DNA of 64,000 bases from Saccharicenans sp049719515 (lineage in GTDB: Bacteria; Acidobacteriota; Aminicenantia; Aminicenantales; Saccharicenantaceae): contig JBNARJ010000012.1 of NCBI GenBank assembly GCA_049719515.1, positions 1-64,000 of the forward strand, in the 5' to 3' direction. Position 1 is the first letter of the stretch; each line of letters opens with the position of its first letter. Under the pieces are notes generated by a model. That model did not search any database. It was given only the letters and a program-made list of their open reading frames with translations, and had not been told where the DNA came from. A program made the translations under genes and the position numbers. Of the stretch, positions 33,332-41,908 are shown piece by piece.

Positions 33332-34687
33332 ATGAAAAAAGGAACAGTCTTTGTCTGCCAGAACTGCGGCTTTCGCTTGCCCAAGTGGCTGGGCCGGTGC
33401 ACCATGTGCGGTGAGTACAACACGATGGTGGAAGAGCTGGAAGAAGAAGTAATCGTTGACCTCTCAGAAACAGGCAGCGAAGCAGTCCTCTACTCCGAGG
33501 TGAAAGAAACAGCCGGGCAGAGAATCCAGGTGGGCATTGAGCCGGTTAACAACGTGCTCGGCGGCGGCTTGGTTCTGGGTTCGGTGGTGCTCATTGGCGG
33601 TGAACCGGGAATCGGCAAATCGACGCTTCTGCTCCAGGTGTCGCGGGATTTGGCCGGCCGAGAAAATCCGGTGCTGTATGTTTCCGGAGAGGAATCACTC
33701 GAGCAGATAAAACTTCGGGGCGCCCGTCTCGGTTTATCCGATGAAAAAGTTTATCTTCTGGCGGAAACTTCCCTGGAAAGAATAATAAACATTGCTGACC
33801 GTATGAACCCACGCGCTCTGGTGGTGGATTCGGTCCAGACCATTTTTTCTTCCAAACTTACGTCCAGCCCGGGCACGATAAGTCAGGTGCGGGAAGTAAC
33901 CAACCAGGTTTTCCGACTGGCCAAGAAGAACCAGATTCCGGTTTTTTTGATCGGGCACATAACCAAAGACGGAACCCTGGCCGGGCCAAAATCGCTCGAG
34001 CACATGGTGGACGTGGTGCTTCTGTTTGAAGGGGAAAGGGACCATAACCACCGCGTTCTGCGGGTGCTTAAGAACCGCTTCGGGCCGGTGTCGGAGCTGG
34101 CCATCTTTGAAATGAGTCAGTCTGGCCTTCGGCCGATTGACAACCCCTCGGCATTTTTCTTGCGGGAGCGGCCGATGAATGAACCGGGCAGCGTGGTCGT
34201 TTCCACCATCAAGGGCACCCGGCCCCTGCTGGTTGAAATCCAGGCCCTCGTTTCGTCGACCCTTTTTTCGGGCAATCCCCGGCGGATGTCCATCGGGCTG
34301 GACCATTACCGGGTAGCCATGCTGCTCGCCCTGGTGGAAAAGAAAATCGGTTACAGTTTTGCCGGTGAAGATATTTACCTTAACGTCGCCGGCGGCCTGA
34401 CGGTCGATGAGCCGGCCGCCGATTTAGGAGTGGTGCTGGCCGTTATCTCGTCAGTTAAAAACATCCCGCTGCCGCGGGAGATGGCTGTTTTTGGCGAAGT
34501 GGGGTTGAGCGGCGAAGTTCGGTCGGTAAGCCAACCGGTTGCCCGGGTAAAGGAAGCTCGTTCCCTTGGTTTTGAAATGGTGCTGATGCCGGAGGGCAAT
34601 CTGCCGCAGTTAGCCGGCGAAAATCTGTCCGGCATAAGATGTCTCGGGGTGGGTTCGGTCAGGAAAGCCCTGTCTCAGATATTTTAA
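33332..34687 (+). CDS. radA: DNA repair protein RadA
   Basis: This is a 451-residue RecA-related helicase acting on recombination intermediates. It has an N-terminal C4 zinc finger (CQNCGFRLPKWLGRCTMCG), Walker A GGEPGIGKSTLLLQ, the RadA-specific LKNRFGPVSEL motif and a C-terminal Lon-protease-like domain (GLTVDEPAADLGVVLA, FGEVGLSGEVRSV). The frame is open from a GTG four codons upstream; neither start has a strong ribosome site. It follows the MCE gene by 30 bases. Confidence 0.95.
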   Translation: MKKGTVFVCQNCGFRLPKWLGRCTMCGEYNTMVEELEEEVIVDLSETGSEAVLYSEVKETAGQRIQVGIEPVNNVLGGGLVLGSVVLIGGEPGIGKSTLLLQVSRDLAGRENPVLYVSGEESLEQIKLRGARLGLSDEKVYLLAETSLERIINIADRMNPRALVVDSVQTIFSSKLTSSPGTISQVREVTNQVFRLAKKNQIPVFLIGHITKDGTLAGPKSLEHMVDVVLLFEGERDHNHRVLRVLKNRFGPVSELAIFEMSQSGLRPIDNPSAFFLRERPMNEPGSVVVSTIKGTRPLLVEIQALVSSTLFSGNPRRMSIGLDHYRVAMLLALVEKKIGYSFAGEDIYLNVAGGLTVDEPAADLGVVLAVISSVKNIPLPREMAVFGEVGLSGEVRSVSQPVARVKEARSLGFEMVLMPEGNLPQLAGENLSGIRCLGVGSVRKALSQIF

Positions 34688-34740
34688 TTTTAAGCGTATT
34701 CTTGTAAAATAAGCCTGAACCTGAAGGAAGGATTAATAAC

Positions 34741-35730
34741 ATGGGATTAATAGTTTTCAGGTTAATTATTGTCATTTTGTTAACCGTTGCCGGTTATTTT
34801 TATCCACCGTTTACGCTCGGTGCTAAAAGCGGTGCGGCGGTTGGCTTCATCCTGTCCGTTTTGATTATCTTTTTAGAAAACCGCGTGCGGAAAGCGCAAT
34901 TCAGAATCATCTGGACCGCTTCTGTTGGAACTTTACTGGGCGTGGTCGTCGGCTGGCTGCTTGGCTCGATATACCATAACATCGTCCAGACCTCCTCCAT
35001 GGCAAATTTTATCCGCATTTTTTTCTTGGTGGCTTTCCCTTACATTGGTTTTCTGCTGGGCATCAAGAAACCGGAATGGCTGGAACCGGCATTCTTGGTT
35101 AATTTTTTTAAGAGCAAGAGCGAGGAGCATTCTTACAAGCTGCTCGACACCTCGGTCATCATTGACGGGCGGATTGCGGAGGTTTGCGATACTGGTTTCA
35201 TAGAAGGGGTGCTGGCGGTCCCCCAGTTCGTGCTTAAGGAATTGCAGCTGGTGGCAGATTCCCCGGACCCCTTAAAAAGGCAGAGGGGCCGGCGCGGTCT
35301 GGAAGTGCTCGACCGCTTGCAGAAAAATTCGAAGATTAAAGTAGTTATTTCTGACCTGGATTTTCCTGAAGTCAAAGACGTGGATTCCAAGTTAATTGAG
35401 TGTGCCAAAAGCCTTAAAGCCAAGATTATTACCAATGATTTTAACCTGAACAAGGTAGCCAAGCTGCAGGGCATAGAAGTGCTCAACATAAACGAGCTGG
35501 CCAACGCCCTCAAGCCGGTAGTTCTTCCGGGTGAAACGATGAGGGTTTTTATCCTTAAAGAGGGTAAAGAAAAGGACCAGGGCGTGGCTTACCTGGATGA
35601 CGGGACGATGGTCGTGGTGGATAACGCACGACGGATGATTGGACAGACGGTGGATATAACCGTGACTTCGGTGCTGCAGACCACCGTCGGCAAAATGATT
35701 TTTGGACGTTATAACGGGGAGCTTCACTGA
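34741..35730 (+). CDS. Membrane PIN-TRAM domain protein, YacL-like
   Basis: This 329-residue protein has four N-terminal membrane helices (about 5-115), a PIN nuclease domain (about 130-250: YKLLDTSVIIDGRIAEV, KIITNDFNLNKVA with the expected acidic residues) and a C-terminal TRAM domain (about 265-325: DQGVAYLDDGTMVVVDNARR). PIN domains cut RNA. In Bacillus the homologue yacL lies between radA-disA and ispD-ispF; here radA and ispF flank it. GAAGGAAGG precedes the ATG. Confidence 0.9.
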   Translation: MGLIVFRLIIVILLTVAGYFYPPFTLGAKSGAAVGFILSVLIIFLENRVRKAQFRIIWTASVGTLLGVVVGWLLGSIYHNIVQTSSMANFIRIFFLVAFPYIGFLLGIKKPEWLEPAFLVNFFKSKSEEHSYKLLDTSVIIDGRIAEVCDTGFIEGVLAVPQFVLKELQLVADSPDPLKRQRGRRGLEVLDRLQKNSKIKVVISDLDFPEVKDVDSKLIECAKSLKAKIITNDFNLNKVAKLQGIEVLNINELANALKPVVLPGETMRVFILKEGKEKDQGVAYLDDGTMVVVDNARRMIGQTVDITVTSVLQTTVGKMIFGRYNGELH

Positions 35731-35773
35731 TAAATTTATCGACTTGTAGTACAAGGCAAAAAGGTAAAATCAG

Positions 35774-36253
35774 ATGAGTCAGAGAGTTGGTCTGGGCTAT
35801 GACCTCCACCGTTTGGTGCCAGGGCGAAAATTAATTCTGGGCGGAGTAGAAATCCCGGCCGAGAAAGGCAGCCTGGGCCATTCTGACGCCGACGTTCTGG
35901 TGCATTCTTTAATTGATGCTCTGCTGGGTGCCTGTGGTTTGGGAGATATCGGGCAGAAATTTCCAGACACCGACCCGGCCTATTCCGGAATTTCCAGCCT
36001 CGTCCTGTTAAGGCAAGTTATGGAAGAGGTAAGGGCAGCTGGCTTTTCTGTCATCAACAGCGATAGCCTGGTCGTTCTGGAGAAGCCCAAAATAGCTCCT
36101 TACATAGACCTGATGAAAGCGAATCTGTATCCCATAATCGGGATTTCTCCGGATAAGATAAGCATCAAAGGGAAAACCGCTGAAGGTACCGGGGAAATCG
36201 GGTCCGGACAGGCCATTGCCTGCTGGTCTGTTGTTCAGGTCAGCCGGGAATAA
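35774..36253 (+). CDS. ispF: 2-C-methyl-D-erythritol 2,4-cyclodiphosphate synthase
   Basis: This 159-residue trimeric enzyme carries out the fifth step of the non-mevalonate pathway. The metal ligands are visible in GYDLHRL (Asp and His near residue 9-11) and the histidine of GHSDADVLVHSLIDALLG. KGKTAEGTGEIG matches the C-terminal conserved stretch. No ispD lies next to it, although ispD-ispF pairs or fusions are common. Confidence 0.95.
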   Translation: MSQRVGLGYDLHRLVPGRKLILGGVEIPAEKGSLGHSDADVLVHSLIDALLGACGLGDIGQKFPDTDPAYSGISSLVLLRQVMEEVRAAGFSVINSDSLVVLEKPKIAPYIDLMKANLYPIIGISPDKISIKGKTAEGTGEIGSGQAIACWSVVQVSRE

Positions 36254-36267
36254 CCGGTTGACAGTTT

Positions 36268-36296
36268 TTGATTTAAATTGTTGAATCTGGTATAAT
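36268..36296 (+). promoter_or_regulatory. Promoter of the NAD-glutamate dehydrogenase gene
   Basis: TTGATT (36268-36273) and a perfect TATAAT (36291-36296) are separated by 17 bases. Transcription should start near 36303, leaving a leader of about 114 bases. A nearby TTGACA (36258-36263) is 27 bases from the -10 element and cannot serve it. Confidence 0.65.
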
Positions 36297-36313
36297 ATAT
36301 TCTAATAATATCA

Positions 36314-36411
36314 GGGGAGTAAGGTTTCTTAACTCAGCATAAAAAAAAAAGAAATAATAAAAATTTCATAGGGGAAAGAAACTACTCTTCTGAGAAATCC
36401 ATGAAAGGAGT
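36314..36411 (+). promoter_or_regulatory. Leader RNA with two mutually exclusive folds before glutamate dehydrogenase
   Basis: Fold A: GAGTA (36317-36321) and GTTTCTT (36324-36330) pair with AAGAAAC (36376-36382) and TACTC (36383-36387), 12 pairs around a two-base bulge, extendable by GGG/TTC (36314-36316 with 36388-36390). Fold B: a local hairpin GAGTAAG (36317-36323)/CTTAACTC (36328-36335), plus ACTCTTC (36384-36390) with GAA and GAGT (36403-36411), which covers the AGGAG ribosome site. Fold A leaves the ribosome site open and fold B hides it. Confidence 0.4.
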
Positions 36412-36416
36412 GTTAG

Positions 36417-39299
36417 ATGAAATCCTTAAAGGAAATTGCTGAAAAAGCATTTCTTTCTGAAGAACAGCTTCAAAAGATTGAAGCTATCATCCTGAAAGAC
36501 AATTTTTTCCCGGCCGAAGCTGTCCGCCAGGAGATTGAAACTTTCTGCACGGACCTCGGGCTGAACAGCCAGTATTTTGAGACGACGCCCCTGGAAACCA
36601 TAGCCAAGCATATTGAAGCTCTGCGGTCAGCTGAAATTTTGGCCACTTTACGGGGCGAAAAAGAAGTCAAGATCGATTTCGCCACCGAGCATGAAGATGA
36701 GGCTTTTTATTTGGTGGAAGACAATCACTACCGGGCGATCGAGATTGAAGAGAGGATAGAGAGCAGGTATCCCGGTTATCGACTGCAGTCGTACCGTTCG
36801 GCTCGCAAGTTGAAAGGAGTAGAGCACCTGCGGTGGTATGTGGTCTGCAGGCCGGAATTTCCGACGAAAGAAATTCTGCCGGAAGAAACTGATTTGAGGA
36901 AGATTGCCGACAGGGAATTTCTGCGTTCCATCCCAAAGGAAACCTATGACAGATACCAGAATTTGCTCAAGAAGGCCAAAGATTCAGAGAGACCTTATCT
37001 CGAAGCTAACCATGTGACCAAGGATAATACGCTGCGCATTTCGGTAGTTTGCAAGAGTGATTCTATCCCGCGGTTTTTCATTAATGTTTCCGATGTGCTG
37101 AATTCTCACGGTCTTGTTTCCAGGCGCAAGTATATGGAACATTTTGCTAACGGCAAAACGATATTTACCTTTTATGTTGATGACATAAAAGATGAAAGCA
37201 AGCTGCAGGATCTGTTGGAGGACATTTCCCTGATTTATGTCATTCCGGAAAGCCCTCTGTCGAAGCTCTTCCGGGAAGGTAAACTCACCGCCCAGGAAAC
37301 AGTGTTCGGCGTTTCAGCCTGGAGTTTCTGCCACCAGTTCCTCAGCTCTTTTAATGAAGAATACGAGAAACTTTCCCAGGCCCTCAAGGATTCTCCCGAA
37401 CTGCTCGGCTTGCTGCGGGAGATGAAGACCAGGCTGGCCAAGGAAACATTCACTGAAGACCGGGTGTGGGATGCTTTGATCAGCAATTATCAATTCGTAA
37501 AAAAGCTTTTTGTGGCTTTTGACAAGAAATTCAACCCGCTCGAAAAAGACCACAGAGTGGAAGAACAGCTCCAGACCCTGAGCAAAGAAATAAACCGCGA
37601 AGTTCAGGTCGAAGCTGACCGCATAGTTCTGCTGGCGGTCATCAAGTTCATTAACTCTATCCTGCGCACCAATTTCTACAAGCGGGAGAAAGTTTCCATC
37701 GCCTACATGTATCACCCTGAATTTTTGAACAAAGTTGATTATCCGGTCACGCCATTTGGAGTTTTCCATGTAGTTGGCAAGGAATTGCGCGGCTTCCACA
37801 TTCGCTTCCGGGACATTGCCCGCGGCGGCATCAGAATCGTGCGCTCGATAAATTACCAGACTTACCTGAATAATTCTGATTTCATCTTTGATGAAAACTA
37901 CAACCTGGCCTTAACCCAGCAGAGGAAAAATAAGGACCTGGCCGAGGGTGGTTCCAAGGGTACCATTCTCCTGCGCTGGGGCTTCAACGACAAAATGTCT
38001 GTGGCTTTCAAAAAATACATCGACGGCTTGCTCGACCTGATGATGCCCGACCAGAGCATTGTTGATTATTATGGCAAAGATGTTTTCCTGTTCCTCGGTC
38101 CCGATGAATGGACGGCGGATTTAATGGAATGGGCTGCCTATCGGGCAAAAGTTCGCGGTTATAAATTCTGGAAAGCTTTTACCACAGGCAAGCCGCTCAG
38201 CATGGGGGGCATTCCGCATGACCGCTACGGCATGACCACCAATTCTGTCCATGAATACGTGCTGGGCACGCTGGAAAAACTTGGCCTTAAGGAAGAAAAC
38301 GTAACCAAGGTCATGACCGGTGGCCCGGATGGCGACCTGGGTTCTAACGAAATTTTAATTTCCAAGGATAAAATCCTGGCCATCATAGATGGTTCGGGCG
38401 TGCTTTATGACCCCGCCGGCATCAACCGGAAAGAACTGACCAGGCTGGCCAAAGCCAGAAAGATGGTCGAAAACTTCAACCGCTCCTTGCTCTCTCCGCA
38501 GGGCTTCCTGGTCACCATCAAGGACCGCGACGTAACTCTGCCTGATGGGGAGAAGGTGGAAAACGGGCTGGAATTCCGGAATAATTTCCACCTGCATCCG
38601 AAGTTCAGGGCAGACATTTTTGTGCCCTGCGGCGGACGCCCGGCTTCCGTCAACATCAACAACTGGAAAACCTGGGTTGATGAAGACGGACGCCCGAGGT
38701 TCAAGGCCATCATCGAGGGTGCCAACCTGTTCCTCACGCAGGAAGCCAGGTTAAGGCTGGAAGAAAAGGGTGTGATCATCTACAAAGATGCTTCGGCCAA
38801 CAAGGGTGGAGTTACTTCTTCTTCTCTGGAAGTTCTGGCCAGCATGGTGATGACTGACAAAGAATGGGAAGAACTGATGTGCGTCAAAGGCAATCAGGAA
38901 TCTGAGTTCAGAAAGCAGTATGTAAAAGAAGTAATTGACATAATCAAGCAGAATGCCAGGATGGAATTTGAAATTATCTGGAAAGAGAATGCTCGCACCG
39001 GTATCCCCCGGGCCGTCTTGACGGATTTAATCAGCGAGAAGATCAATCAGATTAAAGATGCTGTCAGAGAATCTGACCTGATTAAAGATAAGGTTCTGCT
39101 CAAGAAGGTCATTGAAGTTGGGGTGCCCAAATCACTGGTCAAGCTGGTTGGCGTCAACCGGATCATCAACAAGCTGCCGGAAAACTACCTGAGAGCCCTG
39201 TTTGCTTCCAGGCTGGCCGGACGGTATGTTTACACCCATGGGCTGCAGGCCAATGAAATCGATTTTTATCGATTCCTGGAAGAGTTCAAGAAAAGCTGA
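36417..39299 (+). CDS. NAD-specific glutamate dehydrogenase, large form
   Basis: This 960-residue enzyme is of the large (about 110 kDa) NAD-dependent glutamate dehydrogenase class, which mainly degrades glutamate to 2-oxoglutarate and ammonium. About 450 N-terminal residues of regulatory character precede the catalytic core. Core marks are GFHIRFRDIARGGIRIV, NKDLAEGGSKGTILLRWG (substrate-binding lysine region), GPDEWTADLMEWAA, the Rossmann part MTGGPDGDLGSNEIL, and IIEGANLFLTQEAR. AAAGGAG precedes the ATG. It stands alone with its own promoter and leader, and ends nine bases from the convergent pstB gene. Confidence 0.93.
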   Translation: MKSLKEIAEKAFLSEEQLQKIEAIILKDNFFPAEAVRQEIETFCTDLGLNSQYFETTPLETIAKHIEALRSAEILATLRGEKEVKIDFATEHEDEAFYLVEDNHYRAIEIEERIESRYPGYRLQSYRSARKLKGVEHLRWYVVCRPEFPTKEILPEETDLRKIADREFLRSIPKETYDRYQNLLKKAKDSERPYLEANHVTKDNTLRISVVCKSDSIPRFFINVSDVLNSHGLVSRRKYMEHFANGKTIFTFYVDDIKDESKLQDLLEDISLIYVIPESPLSKLFREGKLTAQETVFGVSAWSFCHQFLSSFNEEYEKLSQALKDSPELLGLLREMKTRLAKETFTEDRVWDALISNYQFVKKLFVAFDKKFNPLEKDHRVEEQLQTLSKEINREVQVEADRIVLLAVIKFINSILRTNFYKREKVSIAYMYHPEFLNKVDYPVTPFGVFHVVGKELRGFHIRFRDIARGGIRIVRSINYQTYLNNSDFIFDENYNLALTQQRKNKDLAEGGSKGTILLRWGFNDKMSVAFKKYIDGLLDLMMPDQSIVDYYGKDVFLFLGPDEWTADLMEWAAYRAKVRGYKFWKAFTTGKPLSMGGIPHDRYGMTTNSVHEYVLGTLEKLGLKEENVTKVMTGGPDGDLGSNEILISKDKILAIIDGSGVLYDPAGINRKELTRLAKARKMVENFNRSLLSPQGFLVTIKDRDVTLPDGEKVENGLEFRNNFHLHPKFRADIFVPCGGRPASVNINNWKTWVDEDGRPRFKAIIEGANLFLTQEARLRLEEKGVIIYKDASANKGGVTSSSLEVLASMVMTDKEWEELMCVKGNQESEFRKQYVKEVIDIIKQNARMEFEIIWKENARTGIPRAVLTDLISEKINQIKDAVRESDLIKDKVLLKKVIEVGVPKSLVKLVGVNRIINKLPENYLRALFASRLAGRYVYTHGLQANEIDFYRFLEEFKKS

Positions 39300-39308
39300 A
39301 GCTGCGGC

Positions 39309-40070
39309 TTAACTTATTTCGCCAGTAATGTAGGCCCGGGTTCTGGGGTCCTGCGGAGAAGTAAGGACTTCAGAAGCCGGGCCGAATTCTATAAGCTCTC
39401 CCAGATAAAGAAAAGCCACATAATCAGCTAACCTTTTAGCCTGTCGTAGGATGTGGGTGACCAGGACGATGGTGTAGTTCTCTTTAAGTCTTAGCAGCTG
39501 GGCTTCCACGTTTCGGCTGGACTGGGGGTCAAGAGCGGAAGTTGGCTCATCACAGAGGAGGATTTCGGGCTCAACCGCCAGCCCCCGGGCCAGGCACAGC
39601 CTCTGCTGCTGACCAATTGAAAGCCGGTGGGCGGGCTCTCCCAGCCGGTCTTTAACCTCTTCCCACAGGCCGGCTAAGCGCAGATATTTTTCCACCACGC
39701 GGTCAAGTGCCTTTTTATCTTTGAGCCCGTGCAAACGCGGGCCAAAGGCCACGTTATCATAGATTGACATGGGCAGCACCTGCGGTTTTTGAGAAAGAAG
39801 CCCCATCTTTTTACGTACGAGAGTCACGTCCACATCCGGGTCGTATATGTTTTTCCCGTCAACCAGGATTTCACCTTCCACCCTGACTTCTTCCACTTCA
39901 TCCAGCAGCCGGTTGAAACATTTAAGCAGGGTGGTTTTACCGCAGCCTGAAGGCCCGATGATAACCGTGATGCGGCGTTCAGGAATCTGCAGTGAAATAT
40001 TTTTCAGGACCTGGTTTTTCCCGTAAAAAACATTGACCTTCTTGAGGCTTATTCTTCCCCGGTCAACCAT
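39309..40070 (-). CDS. pstB: Phosphate ABC transporter ATPase, first Pst system
   Basis: This 253-residue ATPase is of PstB type. It has Walker A GPSGCGKTTLLKCFNRL, the PstB-like GKNIYDPDVDVTLVRKK, a Q-loop glutamine (LLSQKPQVLP), and Walker B EILLCDEPTSALDP. The signature reads RLSIGQQQRL, with isoleucine in place of the first glycine of LSGGQ, unlike the second copy in this window. The ending GELIEFGPASEVLTSPQDPR is typical. It is the last gene of the Rrf2-headed operon, 78 bases after pstA. Confidence 0.9.
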   Translation of the reverse strand: MVDRGRISLKKVNVFYGKNQVLKNISLQIPERRITVIIGPSGCGKTTLLKCFNRLLDEVEEVRVEGEILVDGKNIYDPDVDVTLVRKKMGLLSQKPQVLPMSIYDNVAFGPRLHGLKDKKALDRVVEKYLRLAGLWEEVKDRLGEPAHRLSIGQQQRLCLARGLAVEPEILLCDEPTSALDPQSSRNVEAQLLRLKENYTIVLVTHILRQAKRLADYVAFLYLGELIEFGPASEVLTSPQDPRTRAYITGEIS

Positions 40071-40148
40071 TTTTACTCCACCTGAAACAGATTTTTGTTG
40101 CTAATTTTTTTCTTGGCAAGGCCTGGGCAGTCAAGTCTTAGCAGCATT

Positions 40149-41030
40149 TTATTTTATTCTATGTCTGGCCACTTTTCGGGTCAGAACCCTGGCGGCCAAG
40201 CTCAGGCTCAGGACAAGCAAGGTCAGGATAGCCGCCGAAGCATAGGCTCGCTGTTGCACCTCTGGAAAAGGCGAGTTGAGCTGGAAAAAAATGGCCAGCG
40301 GCAGGGTGGCCACAGGTTGCAAAAGAGAAGTGGTAAGGCGGTCGGTGTAACCGGCGGTAAAGAGCACCGAAGCTGCATCTCCCAAACCACGGCCGAGCGC
40401 AACGAGCACGGCTGTTACCAGCCCGGGGAAAGCCTGTCTTAAAACCACCCTGGTGGCGGTCTGCCAGCGGTTGGCGCCAACGGCATAGGTGGCTTCTCTG
40501 AGCTCGGCCGGCACCAGGCGGATGGTTTCGTCAAGCGCGCGGGCCAAGATTGGTAATTCCACCAGGGCCAAGGTAATCATACCGGCCAGCAGGGAGGCCC
40601 GCAGCCGGAAGGTCAGCATCAGCAGGAAGCCAAAAGCCCCGAAAACAATCGAGGGTATGCCCCAGAGTATGTCCAGAACGAGCCTGATTACTTCAGAAAG
40701 AAGTGATTTTTTCTTAAGATAAGTGTTGAGGTAAATAATTCCGGGCAGGGCCAGAAACATGGCCAGCAGAGTGGCGCCCAGGGTAATCTCCAAGGAACCA
40801 ACGATGGCGTTGAGTATTCCTCCCTCCTGGCCAAGGTAATAACCGGCGCCAGAAGTCTTGGTGACCATCGAAAGTTTAAGAGCAGGCAGGCTCTTGCGCA
40901 GTACGGTCACCAGGATCAAAAGCAGTATTAAAGCCACCAGCAGGGAGGCTCCGAGCATCAGGAAGTAAAAAGCGCGGTCAACTCGCCGGCGGCGTTTGAG
41001 CCGGTCCTCAGCCGCTGAAATTTTTTTCAC
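40149..41030 (-). CDS. pstA: Phosphate ABC transporter permease PstA, first Pst system
   Basis: This 293-residue inner-membrane permease has six membrane helices. It carries the EAA-type coupling loop (VPAELREATYAVGANRWQTA) that contacts the ATPase and ends GRGLGDAASVLF. A charged N-terminal stretch (AEDRLKRRRRVDRA) precedes the first helix. The start overlaps the pstC stop by four bases. Confidence 0.9.
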   Translation of the reverse strand: MKKISAAEDRLKRRRRVDRAFYFLMLGASLLVALILLLILVTVLRKSLPALKLSMVTKTSGAGYYLGQEGGILNAIVGSLEITLGATLLAMFLALPGIIYLNTYLKKKSLLSEVIRLVLDILWGIPSIVFGAFGFLLMLTFRLRASLLAGMITLALVELPILARALDETIRLVPAELREATYAVGANRWQTATRVVLRQAFPGLVTAVLVALGRGLGDAASVLFTAGYTDRLTTSLLQPVATLPLAIFFQLNSPFPEVQQRAYASAAILTLLVLSLSLAARVLTRKVARHRIK

Positions 41031-41908
41031 TGCCCGGACCTCCTGACTAACCTTGAAAGATAGAGCCTGGCCAGCAGGCTGAAAGCCATTACCACGAACA
41101 GCAAAATAAGGGCGGCCAGGTTGAGAGCTGCTTCGTAGCCCGGGATAGAAAGCATCTCCCCGTAGTTGTTCGCCAGCAGAGCTGGTATCGGGTAAGCCGG
41201 GGAAAAAAGTGAACGAGGTATTTCAGGTACATTGCCAACCACCATCAGCACGGCTATGGTTTCACCAAAAGCTCGGGCAAGCCCCAGCACGCCCGCGGCT
41301 AAAAGACCCGGGCGCGCTTTTTTCAGGATAACATGTTTGACTACTTCAAATCGGGTGGCGCCGAGAGAAAGGGCCGCTTCTTTCAGGCTGGCCGGCACAG
41401 AACTTATCACTTCGGCCGAAATGTTGACCATGGTCGGCAGAATCATCACGGCCAGGACGAGGCCCGCGGTCAGCACGCTGTAGCCTGAGCTGGGGCAGCC
41501 AGCAAGGGGAGCTAAAAAGCGGCCAACAAATGGTACAACCATCAATACCCCCCACATACCGTAGATGACCGAAGGTAAACCGGCCAGCAGGTCAACTGCG
41601 GGCAGGATTATTTTTTTAACTCCGGCCGGAGCATATTCTGCCAGATAAAGCGAAGTGAGCACAGAAACAGGCAAAGCCAAGATAAAAGCCACGGCTGTTA
41701 CCCAGAGGGTGCTCAGGAGAAAGGGCCAGAGGCCAAACTCACCTTTTTGCGGCTGCCAGGCCGAACTAAAGATAAGTTCCGGCAGCGATTTTAAAGAAAT
41801 AAGCGGCCAGGCTTTAAGCAGGATGGCCAGAAAGATGGCCGCAGTCAACAAAACCGGAAAAAAAGCAATTATGCCTGAAGCACCGGCCACCAGCTTTTCT
41901 TTTGTCAT
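41027..41908 (-). CDS. pstC: Phosphate ABC transporter permease PstC, first Pst system
   Basis: This permease has about 293 residues and six membrane helices. The coupling loop reads VPASLKEAALSLGATRFEVV, and AGLPSVIYGMWGVL and LARAFGETIAVLMVVGN are family motifs. The frame is open 43 codons further upstream, but the ATG at 41908 overlaps the pstS stop as ATGA and gives a normal N-terminus, so the upstream part was left out. Confidence 0.9.
   Translation of the reverse strand: MTKEKLVAGASGIIAFFPVLLTAAIFLAILLKAWPLISLKSLPELIFSSAWQPQKGEFGLWPFLLSTLWVTAVAFILALPVSVLTSLYLAEYAPAGVKKIILPAVDLLAGLPSVIYGMWGVLMVVPFVGRFLAPLAGCPSSGYSVLTAGLVLAVMILPTMVNISAEVISSVPASLKEAALSLGATRFEVVKHVILKKARPGLLAAGVLGLARAFGETIAVLMVVGNVPEIPRSLFSPAYPIPALLANNYGEMLSIPGYEAALNLAALILLFVVMAFSLLARLYLSRLVRRSGQ

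Noticed and set aside
36258..36263. TTGACA as the -35 element of the glutamate dehydrogenase promoter
   Set aside because: It lies 27 bases from TATAAT, too far; TTGATT at 36268 has a 17-base spacer.
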